This document shows positions 50,715-60,484 of a stretch of 64,000 bases of DNA, in pieces (position 1 is the first letter of the stretch; each line of letters begins with the position of its first letter). The notes under the pieces were generated by a model that was not told the DNA's origin, did no database searches, and saw only the letters and a list, made by a program, of their open reading frames with translations. This DNA is from Paramoeba atlantica. Its lineage: Eukaryota > Discosea. The translations under genes were made by a program, and so were the position numbers. Location: positions 310,001 through 374,000 of the forward strand of contig CDRNVI010000026.1 of assembly GCA_977017575.1 (NCBI GenBank), written 5' to 3'.

Positions 50715-53092
50715 TAATTCTCCCACGCTTGCGGGATACACTCGCGTGACTACTGGTCGTTTGGGTGGGGTTTCTTCAGAACTGCTTGCTGCGCGGTGCA
50801 GGGCCAGCCACGCGATCCCGAAAATCCTGTCTATTCTTGCGTAATGCGGGGCAATATCGCTGGATATGACCGGCGTTACACGCAGTAATAACACACTGGC
50901 GCATTCATTCCCTGAGTCGAGGAATATCCAGAATTTTCTTGCCCTTGAAAAACGCTGCGCAAGCGACTGTTAACGGATCGATACATCTTTTCTCGGTCAC
51001 TCAACTGATCCTGTATGTGATGATAGTACTTGTCATTGGGTCGTTCCTCTTTCTCTAACTTAGGTGCACTGCCTCTACATCCACTCGTCGTGCCTTCCAG
51101 TAGGCATCCCGAAGCGATTGCACGATTCCTTTGCCTAGTTTCAGAAAAGCTCCCGTGTTCCAAGTCGAATATTTCCGCGCAAGCATAATCCATTTTTCTA
51201 AAGTGTTCTCGAAATTGCGCAATTGCTGTTTTTTTTTGAACATTTCGATGTGCAAAGAACTGCGAGGGGAGCACACCATATTCTGGGGCTGATTTCAATT
51301 CCCGAATTAGGTCTCGTACGCGAAACAACCCCCTAGATCTCCTACAGCTTCCCACGTCGGTATGTCGTATGCATCAAATTTGGTTGTTCCATCAAACTTG
51401 GTTGTTCAAAAGCGGAGAGCGAGGCGGGGAGCGGGGCGGGGAGCGCGGCAGTGAGGAGGCGAGTAGGGGGCGAGCAAGGGACGATCAGGGGACGAGCAAG
51501 GGTCGAGCAGGGCGGTTCAGGCGCAGGGGGCGGAGTAGGGTGGGGAGCAGGGGGCGAGCAGTGCGTCTCAGGAGGCGTGGAAGAGGGGGGGGGCAAGGGG
51601 GCGAGAAGAGGGTGCACAGGGGGGAGCATGGTGGCACAGGAGGTGGGGAGGGGGGGGAGGAGGCGGCAGTGGGGGTGCAGGGGGCAGCGATGGAATAAAA
51701 TCCACGGCGAGGGGCATCATCAAAGTAAAATATAGAAAAAGACCAACAAGGTACATGTGCTTCATGTAACCTACGCTCAATAATTGTTGTGAGTTTGCTC
51801 TGGACGATGTTCGTCAGAATCTTAGATGCCGTATTGCAAATTGAAATTCCAGCCGTATTGCAAATCGAAAATACGAGTCGGGATCCCTAGGACTTCCAGA
51901 GCTCTTACTTTTCAATAATGGTATCAAGTATGAGTGAGACAAACTAATATGGAAAGTTCCTTCTTCCCATCATTCGTTGCATCAGGAGTTTTAGTCTTTA
52001 GAGAGCGTTGCCCCCCGCGTCCTTTAAGTTTTAAAATCGTATCTTCCTAAAGAGTTGGTGTTTGTTCATATTTGTTTCACAGGTGTCTGGCATCAAATAC
52101 CAAGATGCTAAAAAACTAGGGCACTACATCTTTACCATTGAGAGGTTACCGAATGCTAACAAAGCAAGGCATCAAATAACGGGGGGAGGGGACACTCGAT
52201 GAACATTCAGCGAACGGACAGTGCGTTCGATGAATTTAAACTTCATTTGAAAATAGAGCTCTTGTAACCTAGGAAACACTTCCTTATTGTAACTTACGAA
52301 CGGGCGTTACGCCCACCACGTCGGGACCTGGTAAAAACCACATTTAAGGTCTCTTTTTACACCCACCTCCATATCCACGCGATGGAGGTATTTGGCCGGA
52401 TGGAGGAGTGGAACAAGTGGCTCACATTCCTTCAAGCGCTCATTGTCGTCCCGAGTCCAAGAGATAAAGCGTCGCCGCAGTTTCCCATCTTCATCCGCCT
52501 CTACTACTGTAAACGGAACCAGGTACTGCACTATCAGTACCGTGCGAGCAATTGCGTCGGAGACTCGTTCAATGACCTTTGCTTGCAGCAAGTCTTTAAT
52601 GTCGGTTTCAAGGGGATTGCCTTTAACAGAGGGCTCTGGCTGTGGCGCAATTCTCGTGCACAACATCTTATTTAACACCAGCTCGGAACGGCGTTTTGCG
52701 TCGTTCCTCATCCATCTCTTTATTTAATCCTAATCCATATTCGGAATTCAGGTTTTCACATGTAATGGTAAATGCATATCGCGGGCTTCGCTAACCGTGA
52801 AGTTCTTCTGGCGCAGATCATACTGTAGCGCTTCACGTGAGGTAATCTGCTCGAGACACTTGTCAACATCCGCATGGGTTATAGAAGTGGGAGGAGAGCC
52901 GAAGCCCGATGAGTACCGAGCGCTTTCGCCGTTGTTACGAGGTTCGCGTTGTACCTCAAGAGGGATGTGACGTTTTGATGCTTGGCGATATGAGCCACGG
53001 AGCCCTGAAAACGGTGGTCGGAGAGAAACGTCCATGTAGTTCAAAGTTAAGGAGATGTCCATCCCGTTTGAAAAGTCAGGTGCAGAAGTCAC
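50712..53092 (-). mobile_element. Retroelement fossil, broken
   Basis: Minus-strand pieces. One block (about 50712-51630) looks Gag-like, with a Pro-rich part and a Cys pair. Another (about 52307-53092) holds the N-terminal part of a reverse transcriptase ('AKVIERVSDAIARTVL', 'FISWTRDDNERLKECEPLVP', 'KRDLKCGFYQVP'). The RT style is nearest to Ty3-like or kinetoplastid tyrosine-recombinase (VIPER/DIRS-like) elements. The blocks are in unusual order, so this may be two separate fragments. Broken in several places; no long terminal repeats found. Old or partly deleted. Confidence 0.5.
51410..51690 (+). repeat. G-rich tract with repeated 'ggggagc' and 'gagcaagg' units
   Basis: About 280 bp, extremely G-rich on the + strand, with many GGG and GGGG runs in short irregular repeats. 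It could form G-quadruplexes. On the minus strand it corresponds to the Pro-rich part of the fossil. Confidence 0.7.
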
Positions 53093-53470
53093 GATGGATA
53101 CTCTTCTCTTACGAATGCTTAATAAATATTTGCGCGTGACAGGGAACGCAGCGCTACATCAGCATGTATGGGAATTCGAGTTTTCAAGACTACGAATGGA
53201 TGAAACTTTTTATAGGGAAAGGAAATGTCGTAAGGGAAATCGTGAATTTTTATATTGGGCACAGTAATCGAAAGGTTACGCTCAGCGAATAGGGAAAGCG
53301 GGATCCATAGAAAGCGGGCTCTAGAGAAAGCAAAAGCCTAGGAAGACAACCTAAGCGACGTTTAGCGTATGATCTACGAGGTTGCCTAAGGCTAAAGAAA
53401 GCGGCAAAAGATTTAAACATTGCCGTGGTAGTCGGCTATAATTTTTATCTTGACTCTTGTACGCTATAAT
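53093..53470. other. Intergenic stretch, nothing recognised
   Basis: Contains a small duplicated 'gaaagcgggatccatagaaa' and 'gaaagcgggctctagagaaa' pair near 53295-53335. No gene or element ends seen. Confidence 0.4.
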
Positions 53471-53542
53471 ATGCACTTTTCCACTGCGCTTCAACAAAAT
53501 CGCCTTTTTCTAAACTTCCCATTCACCCTTCTTTCTCTCATC

Positions 53543-54451
53543 ATGCCTCCTCCTTCTGCCCCACCACGCCACTCTCCCTTCCTCTCCCTCCCCCACATTC
53601 TCTCTCCCCTCACCCTTCTTCCCTCTCTCCTGCTGCTATCCTCTGAACGCTTTAACACGGAGGACATTCCGGAAATGCATCCCTCCTCCTTAGTCGTTTC
53701 GCATTCTCCTTCTCCTGTCGCTCCTTCCCTTGTTTTCTTTATTCAACACCTTCGTAACCCCCATGAGAGTTGGACGCATAGCCGCCCGGAATGCACATGG
53801 GATGGGGTTCAATGCGACGCTCATGGTGTGCTGCGTGAGATCGACTGGAGAGGGCGGGAGCTGCACGGAAACCTCAGCTGGGGCGTGCTCCCCCCTTCCG
53901 TGACCTGCCTGCGGTTGGGTCCGGAATGGTTGTACACGAATGCACTACAGGGTTCTGTTGATTTCTTTACTCTCCCAGCCCAGCTGGTGGAGTTGGAGCT
54001 GACCGGAAACCAGTTTAGTGGTACCGCCCCGTTACACGCACTGCCGCCTTTTCTCGAGGAGCTTGCGGCCGGGGAGAACCATTTTCATGGGACGCTGGAC
54101 CTAACACATCTCCCGCGGGGGTTGCGGTCGCTGTCTTTTTATGAGAACCAGCTCTCTGGGGGTCTTTGTCTGTCTGCTCTCCCCGCCGCGCTTACCTCGC
54201 TGTACTTAATGACCAACCACTTCACGGGGAGTGTGGAGTTACGACATCTCCCCGCTGGGGTCGAGGTAATTGATCTCAGTGATAACCCGCTGGGGGGATC
54301 GGTGCGACTAGAGTCATTGCCAGAATCCCTCCATACGCTGAATTTATCCTATACAGATTTAGTTCCCGCCCCCTCAGTAGCGGGTGTACCGAGATGTGTG
54401 CACCTCGGAGATGCAGCGATGCGGATGCGTATGAGGAACACATACGTATAG
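53543..54451 (+). CDS. Secreted leucine-rich repeat protein 5
   Basis: 302 residues from the ATG at 53543, chosen because a pyrimidine tract ends there and it gives a clear signal peptide ('LSPLTLLPSLLLLSSERF'). An in-frame ATG at 53471 is possible. Cap: 'NPHESWTHSRPECTWDGVQC', then about seven LRRs ('LPAQLVELELTGNQFSGTAP', 'LPRGLRSLSFYENQLSGGLC', 'LPAGVEVIDLSDNPLGGSVR'). C-terminus polar. The gene starts C/T-rich and turns G-rich. Confidence 0.75.
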   Translation: MPPPSAPPRHSPFLSLPHILSPLTLLPSLLLLSSERFNTEDIPEMHPSSLVVSHSPSPVAPSLVFFIQHLRNPHESWTHSRPECTWDGVQCDAHGVLREIDWRGRELHGNLSWGVLPPSVTCLRLGPEWLYTNALQGSVDFFTLPAQLVELELTGNQFSGTAPLHALPPFLEELAAGENHFHGTLDLTHLPRGLRSLSFYENQLSGGLCLSALPAALTSLYLMTNHFTGSVELRHLPAGVEVIDLSDNPLGGSVRLESLPESLHTLNLSYTDLVPAPSVAGVPRCVHLGDAAMRMRMRNTYV

Positions 54452-55197
54452 CGCGTAGGTTCATAGGGAAACGCCCTGTCCTTCTGTGGAAATCATTCAT
54501 TCCGTTCTACATAGAAACATTACGTGCCATATGTAAAAAAGCCAACTCTGGATCGTTTCCCCGAGTGATATTATCGATGTCGTCGATCGTTGATGTCATC
54601 GACGACGTACGTTTTCTTCCCGATGTTGGGAGTTAACTTGATGATGTGGACAAATCGTCGAATCAATCGGCAACGAGGTAGTTTTAACAGCGAATGAGCT
54701 CCTGTTAGGTTCGCTACCTTAATGATTAAGGTACGCTGATTAATATGCTTAATACGCTGATTATTAATCAGCGTAACTTGAAAATGGATTTATTTTTCAT
54801 GTATCCCTTTGTGGGATGCAATCCCAAAGTGGTACATGACAAACAATTTTTCTCACAAGTCTTCATATACTCGAAACCTTCATTTGTTTATCCGTCTTGC
54901 CTCATTTCTGTTGCATACAAGAGATCTCAGCAATCTCGTGAAGAGCTATGCTGCCATTTTTTATAGTAGAAAGTTTCTTTCATACGATTTTGTTGTCCGG
55001 GCATGCCCCGGGCGTAATGGTAGACATTGATGTTATTTGAGAAATTAAAGAAACAGCAACGTCCGAACGTCGATCCTGAAAATTATTTTGTCAGACTTGC
55101 GTGTTGCTTTTGCGATGATATAAACACACTACACTACAGCATATCACATCTTTGGAGTTTTAAACTTGGATTGTTTGCTGTGTTTCCTCTCTCTTTC
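54452..55197. other. Intergenic stretch with a mariner-end relic and palindromes
   Basis: 54880-54975 resembles the inner part of the inverted ends of the element at 39877 ('acaagagatctcagcaatct', 'gtgaagagct.tgc.gcc'). The stretch 54715-54775 has nested palindromes ('ctgattattaatcag', 'taccttaatgattaaggta'). A 'gtcgatgatgtcatcgacga'-like run lies near 54575-54610. No gene. Confidence 0.45.
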
Positions 55198-56157
55198 ATG
55201 TCTCCTTTCCTTCTCCGTACTATCTTTATTTTGCTCTTCTTCCTCCGGACGCACAGCTTTGTTTCCTCTGTCGACCATTACCCCTCGAATGAACGTACAG
55301 TTCCTCACAAAGTTCGTGGGTCGGTTCTGCCACCGGACGTGGAGCTAACTCGGGCATTTGCAAACACCACAAGTCCACACTGGTCATGGGGACAAGAAAA
55401 CTATCACTACTGCGAGTGGCTCGGGGTGCTTTGCGATGAGTCCCAACACGTGGTGGAGTTGCTTGTATATTACTTGGAAGGAGAAATTTGTTGGCCGTTT
55501 CTCCCACATACGCTGTTGAGGCTCACTGTGCGGAGTGGATCGAAAGTGACCGGGGTTGTTCCTTTTGAGGCATTGCCACACGAGTTAACGCATCTTGAGT
55601 TAGGAGTGAACTTCCTTTCAGGTCCCGTTCCGACGCGTTATTTACCCCGATATCTGGAAACATGCTATTTACTGAAAAATCGATTCTCGGGCATCTTTGA
55701 TGCTACATCTCTTCCTGCACTACTCGTTGACGTAGATGTTTCGCACAACGAGTTTAGCGGCCTCTTGATCCTCACATCACTTCCTCCCCAATTAGGCCAC
55801 CTTAACGTTGAGCAAAATCAGTTCCACGGGACCATCGATTTGAGTCAACTTACCGCATATCTGCATGAGATAAACCTTTCGCATAACCGTTTTTCGGGAC
55901 CTATTGGTTTAGGTTCACTTCCGGAAAATTTACATTGGATTCGGCTGAAAAATAATACTGTCAATGGAAATTTGTCCTTATCGGCATTACCAGAAGGCTT
56001 CCGAGTACTAGATGCCTCGGAAAATCTCTTTGAAGGGTTTTCTCCGCAACACCTACCTGGATATGAGATTTCTTGTCGTAAACAAAGATTACGCATACGG
56101 AAACTGAAGCAACGCAAATCTTTGATGGCACATCGTAAACGAGGGCACCGTTGGTAA
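55198..56157 (+). CDS. Secreted leucine-rich repeat protein 6
   Basis: 319 residues from the ATG at 55198, which gives a strong signal peptide ('LLRTIFILLFFLRTHSFVSS'); the open frame extends upstream to 55030. Cap with 'YHYCEWLGVLCDE', then about eight LRRs ('LPHELTHLELGVNFLSGPVP', 'LPALLVDVDVSHNEFSGLLI', 'LPENLHWIRLKNNTVNGNLS'). The very basic tail (last 25 residues, 'RKQRLRIRKLKQRKSLMAHR') is unlike the other copies. Confidence 0.75.
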   Translation: MSPFLLRTIFILLFFLRTHSFVSSVDHYPSNERTVPHKVRGSVLPPDVELTRAFANTTSPHWSWGQENYHYCEWLGVLCDESQHVVELLVYYLEGEICWPFLPHTLLRLTVRSGSKVTGVVPFEALPHELTHLELGVNFLSGPVPTRYLPRYLETCYLLKNRFSGIFDATSLPALLVDVDVSHNEFSGLLILTSLPPQLGHLNVEQNQFHGTIDLSQLTAYLHEINLSHNRFSGPIGLGSLPENLHWIRLKNNTVNGNLSLSALPEGFRVLDASENLFEGFSPQHLPGYEISCRKQRLRIRKLKQRKSLMAHRKRGHRW

Positions 56158-56333
56158 TATCGGATTGCATTAAGTCAGAAACCGAAAATAGCAGTATCTA
56201 ATTTGAATGGTATAAAGGAAATTAATACGTGCTATTTCAATGGGCACACCGCGTGTCACACACGTCTCGTATTTGTATGCCTCTGCTTTTGCTCATATTA
56301 GTAAAACGTTTTTTTACGTTACTGAATCTTGTA

Positions 56334-56892
56334 CAGGGGGGATCAGCTAATGCTGGGGGTATCTAAAATTTGTAAAACTTTTAAAATTTTGGAAAATATA
56401 GCACATTCGAGAGCTCTCACACAGCCCTCCTGTGGAGGATATATCGTTTTCCGTGCTTTTACACATGACGCATTTTAGAGTGAAAATACGTTTTTTCGAC
56501 TTACATTTTTGCATTTTTTTTTATTGTTTTTGAGATTTCTCCTGTTTTCATCATTCATGCCTCAAAGACGAGTATCTGCACGTTCACTTCGGGAGAAATT
56601 GCCGGAGAGCCGTTTCTCACCCCAGGGGACATAAATATTGTTATAGAGAGAAACGGGGGTCACTGTGAGTATTAGGTTTGGATTTACGTTTCGGGAAAAA
56701 ACGCCAGAATTTCTTAAAAAACTTACAATCGACGTTTTTGACCCTCCCACTATTTTATAAAACTGTTGATTTTATGCACAATGACATATCCTCCACAGGA
56801 GGGCTGTGTGAGAGCTCTCGAAGGCGCTATTATTTTCCAAAATTGGCCAAGTTTTACAAATTTTAGACCCCCCCGCATTAGCTGATCCCCTC
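56334..56892 (+). mobile_element. Small mariner derivative, same family as 11030-12907
   Basis: 559 bp, flanked by TA (56332-56333, 56893-56894). Inverted ends of about 125 bp begin 'caggggggatcagctaatgc' and contain the same 'tctaaaatt.gtaaaa' and 'gagctctcacaca' phrases as the element at 11030. It keeps the first codons (from 56557, 'MPQRRVSARS') and last codons ('ERNGGHCEY') of a transposase; all between is deleted. Confidence 0.85.
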
Positions 56893-56913
56893 TATAATTA
56901 ATATGTATATTAA

Positions 56914-56976
56914 ATCGTAAAGAATTAATTATTAATTCGCAGAGAATTAATTATTAATTCGTAAAGAATTAATTAG
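56914..56976. repeat. AT-rich tandem repeat of about 22 bp
   Basis: Three copies of 'aattcg.a.agaattaattatt' between the two elements. Palindromic 'aattaatt' cores. No function apparent. Confidence 0.65.
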
Positions 56977-57096
56977 GCGGAATTCTATTAATATAGGGTA
57001 GCGAGGGAATAGCATCTCCCTCAATAATAAGAACTAATGCATGTTGATAACTTTTAAAACAGGTCACAATGTGAAACGTTAAACAACATACATGTA

Positions 57097-60021
57097 CTGT
57101 GACCCCCCCCTTTAATATGCACACGTTTTTGGGGTTTGTGCATATTAAAGGGGGGGGTAAGAGAGGGGAGAACCCGCCGCCCCCCCCCAAAAAAAAAAAA
57201 TTGCGCCGCTTCGCGGCGCCTTTCTCTCCTGTACGTGTTTTGATCTTACGTCGCATAGCGTATGGTACTTTTCAGCAGAGATGATGGCCGGGGCGGGGGG
57301 ACTGTTCGTGTGTGCCAGCATGGAAAATGTGAAGAACGTGTACATATTAAATATTAAAATATTTAATAAAAAATATTATTTGTAAGTTTAATTGTTGTAG
57401 CTCATATTATTAATACATGAAGTAAATGTCGTGTATGGTGAAACACGAAGAAGAGGGCGCGTACTAATGCAACAAGAAGCTAGTGCGGGGAAAAGTGTAG
57501 AAGCATCGAACAAAACATGGAAAAACCCCCACAAAAAATATCAGTGTAAAATTTGAGTATAATAGCGCGCACGTAAACTTATTTTGGATAGGAATTTGTA
57601 TCTCCGTCATTAATTTTCGGACAGCTCCCATCCATCCGCGGTCGCATCTTCAAGCGGCACATCGTTTATCAAATTGATTGTATACTCACAATCGGAATCT
57701 GAGTCACGGAGCGCTCCGACGGTTTCTTCGTCAGTACTTTGTTTTTCAGGAAGTGAGGGAATTCCTGGTCCGCACGGCCACCATGACTTAGAAAGATTCT
57801 TTCGGGTCAAAACATTATTCACCCTACTGAATGTGGCAGGATAGAACAGGAATGAACATAAATTGTTCACTACATGTATTCCACATTCATTTAGCGTAGA
57901 CTCCTGCTGCATGACTGGAGCATGTCGAAGACGAACATCCTCTATTGAGTGACCAAGAAGAGGACAGAATAATTTTAGAAAGCATTGAAGAAAATCTTGA
58001 CCAGCAATCGGAGAATAACCCTCGTAACTATCAAATATTGTCAACAGATGCTTTCGGAGTTCCGCGAAAAAAAAATGGTTGTTAAAAAAGAGTACCGCAA
58101 TAATTCGTGAGTCGGGGAAAATATGACTGAACATTTTGCGCTGAAAACCTAAAAGTAATCGAGTCTTTCCTGTGTTCAAAAAAACTATTCTTTTGTCTGC
58201 GAAAGGGGCTAGACGGTATGCCTGCAATACATTTTCGCATAATGTATCAACAGCATGCGTCGTAAGAAATCGCTTTCGACCGCGGAATCGTTTCCACTCT
58301 TTGTCATAGTGGGACGTGTTGCCCGCACTATCTTCTACCACAGTGGATTCTTGTGTGGGTTTTTCTCCTTTTGAAATTGAGGAGGGTGAGACGGCATGTT
58401 CAGGACATATTCCAAGAGTAGTTTTTGAGCCAACTGTAAGGCTTGACTCAATCCAAGGGTATTCAGTCGCAGGTCGCAAAATGTAAGTTTGTGCAACTTT
58501 TAATAAAGTGCTCTGGTTTTTTGCCCATACATGTGCATGTGCATCCTTAATCCATTGCAAAACAAGCGCACGAGTAACCTTCTGGACGCTATTTCGAAGT
58601 CGCCACGCGCTAAGCTCATTATATTGACGCTTGAATAAGCGATTAAAAACGCGATCATGGAATTGTATGGCTTTCGTACACCCTCCGGGTATCGTCTGTG
58701 GATCACAATTCGTTGGTACATTATTCGTTCTATGAGCGGTATAATCGTCCGTGATAATAACCGTCGAGGGGTTGTCAAGAGTATAGTGCAAATATTTCTT
58801 TAACATTCGCTCATAGACATCGTCAGTAACCCACCCAGAACGACTTACATCGATGTAAATCCCGCTCAGAGAATAAGCTAGACGTGTCATTTCAGTGTAA
58901 ATGGTAGAGCTTTCTCGATTCTTTGCATTGTGCTCAAAGATCACCGTTGGGTAAAGTGGAAATACCTTATCCAAAGCAAAATCATACACACCTGCAAGAA
59001 AAGCTGTAACTGTTTCTTTCGGATTGGTATCCACGACTTTTGGCTGTGGGCAACCAATCGGAGCAAGAGTGTATCCTTGAACTTCTCCATTTACAAACAT
59101 CGCAGTTTCGTCACCGAAGAAAGCGAAGCGATACTTACGCACGGTGTTTTGAGTATAAAATTTCTCTGCCCACTGAGAGATTCGAAATTCTACGTCACTG
59201 GGCGCCAGGCACTGCGTTCGACCCCATCTCCGCCACACCCATCCATAGTGCTTTTTGAAACGCTGATAAGTGTCTTCTAAAGCTGTTATAGAAGTTAATC
59301 TCGTTTTCTGTCGGATCAAATCGATCACCATCGACTTGGTCAGTGGGCACCACAATGCGGAGGCCTGCTCACAAGCACGATGAACAGACAGCATTGCCTC
59401 AGCCTTATCATAGACTTCGGCATTCGCATCACTATAATCCCCCCCTCTTTCATTGAATCCCCGGTTCCGGTGTTGGTTTCCCATGTTGCGGTTAATTAAC
59501 TTTTGGTAGTGGTCAATCCCCGTTTTACGAATTTCATAAACCGCTCTCCGTGATATACCATACTTTTGTTCGATTTGCTTTACAGAACTTTGAGATCTAC
59601 AAATTTCTCGCTTCTCGAATATAGTAAGTTCAGTACGCTGCCGTTTTTCCTGAACTGTTACCGTCGGGGTGTTGTTAATAATAAGGGATATGCGCTCCCC
59701 TACTTGCGGTTGGGGAGGGAGCTTCCGAAGCCAAGTGGTCAGAGGTCCACGCACAGAGTGAACTGTGGTCGGAACTCCGTCAGTATCTGACATAAGGGTG
59801 AAAAGTACGAGAGAAAGAGAGGAACAAGTATACAAATATATATTATCTCCACATACATAGATGCACATCAGAGGCTTAAAAGCACAAAGCCCTTTGAAGA
59901 AATTGGTTAAAAATAGGCAAAACATCTGCTCTCAAAAAAACGCTCCGAAAATTCAACATGGAATTTGTGCATATTAAGGGGGGGGAGGGAAGGGGGTGCA
60001 TATTAAAGGGGGGGGTCACAG
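57097..60021 (-). mobile_element. Pogo-like DNA transposon with a transposase-protease gene, looks whole
   Basis: 2925 bp with perfect 26-bp inverted ends (57097-57122 and 59996-60021; start 'ctgtgacccccccc') flanked by TA (57095-57096, 60022-60023). An extra inverted copy of the end's 'gtgcatattaaagggggggg' lies at 57138-57157, and a direct one at 59967-59985. One long minus-strand gene fills the inside. TA duplication and the transposase type place it in the Tc1/mariner/pogo superfamily. No sign of decay, so it is probably young. Confidence 0.9.
57610..59793 (-). CDS. Pogo/CENP-B-type transposase fused to a Ulp1-like protease
   Basis: 727 residues from the Met of 'MSDTDGVPTT'; the frame also extends upstream to 59925. 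HTH at about 51-92 ('ELTIFEKREICRSQSSVKQI', 'YGISRRAVYEI'), a second DNA-binding part at about 150-210, then a DDE_1 core: Asp228 ('FFGDETAMF'), Asp350 ('VIITDDYTAH') and Asp380 ('QFHDRVFNRLFKRQY'), a DD30D spacing. Residues about 535-650 look like a C48/Ulp1 protease: His573 ('FFNNHFFFAEL'), Asp588 ('TIFDSYEGY'), Gln629/630 and Cys637 ('QQESTLNECGIHVVNNLC'). The Trp usually after His is Phe. An acidic tail follows. Uninterrupted, so likely functional. A role for the protease, perhaps removing SUMO, is inference. Confidence 0.85.
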   Translation of the reverse strand: MSDTDGVPTTVHSVRGPLTTWLRKLPPQPQVGERISLIINNTPTVTVQEKRQRTELTIFEKREICRSQSSVKQIEQKYGISRRAVYEIRKTGIDHYQKLINRNMGNQHRNRGFNERGGDYSDANAEVYDKAEAMLSVHRACEQASALWCPLTKSMVIDLIRQKTRLTSITALEDTYQRFKKHYGWVWRRWGRTQCLAPSDVEFRISQWAEKFYTQNTVRKYRFAFFGDETAMFVNGEVQGYTLAPIGCPQPKVVDTNPKETVTAFLAGVYDFALDKVFPLYPTVIFEHNAKNRESSTIYTEMTRLAYSLSGIYIDVSRSGWVTDDVYERMLKKYLHYTLDNPSTVIITDDYTAHRTNNVPTNCDPQTIPGGCTKAIQFHDRVFNRLFKRQYNELSAWRLRNSVQKVTRALVLQWIKDAHAHVWAKNQSTLLKVAQTYILRPATEYPWIESSLTVGSKTTLGICPEHAVSPSSISKGEKPTQESTVVEDSAGNTSHYDKEWKRFRGRKRFLTTHAVDTLCENVLQAYRLAPFADKRIVFLNTGKTRLLLGFQRKMFSHIFPDSRIIAVLFFNNHFFFAELRKHLLTIFDSYEGYSPIAGQDFLQCFLKLFCPLLGHSIEDVRLRHAPVMQQESTLNECGIHVVNNLCSFLFYPATFSRVNNVLTRKNLSKSWWPCGPGIPSLPEKQSTDEETVGALRDSDSDCEYTINLINDVPLEDATADGWELSEN

Positions 60022-60334
60022 TATGTTGTTGTATGTATTAGCAACAGAACACGATTCTTTTTCAAAATCTGCCATACAGCAATTATCCATTTTTCGGACG
60101 ATCATTTTACCTAAATAAAACATAGACTATTTAGAACATTATATGCGTGCACATGACATTAGAAGACGTGCATTTGCGGCACTGCATCTCGATCAAGTTA
60201 TTTTAGCAGTTCGCTTTCTTTTGGTAAGCGAAATTGGTAACCTATTGGATATTGTAGTAGAAGTATTAACATCTAGGCAAAATTAAGATTCGTACTGATA
60301 TTTTGAGGGTTTTCTTAAAGGGATAAAAACACGT

Positions 60335-60393
60335 TTATTTTAGGGTATTATTTTAGGGTATTATTTTAGGGTACTATTTTAGGGTACTATTTT
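60335..60393. repeat. 13-bp minisatellite containing TTAGGG
   Basis: Four to five copies of 'tattttagggtat/c' in the gap before the next gene. It holds the telomere-like hexamer TTAGGG within an AT-rich unit but not as a plain TTAGGG array. Confidence 0.8.
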
Positions 60394-60484
60394 AAGAACA
60401 AATGACGCCCTGATTAGGAAATAACACTCTTTTCTAATTTTGATGTTTTTCTAAATTTGAGAACATTTGGACATTTTCAGGTCA

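Noticed and set aside
57097-60021. Polinton origin for the Ulp1-like protease
   Set aside because: The protease is in frame with a pogo-type transposase inside a 2.9-kb TA-flanked element.
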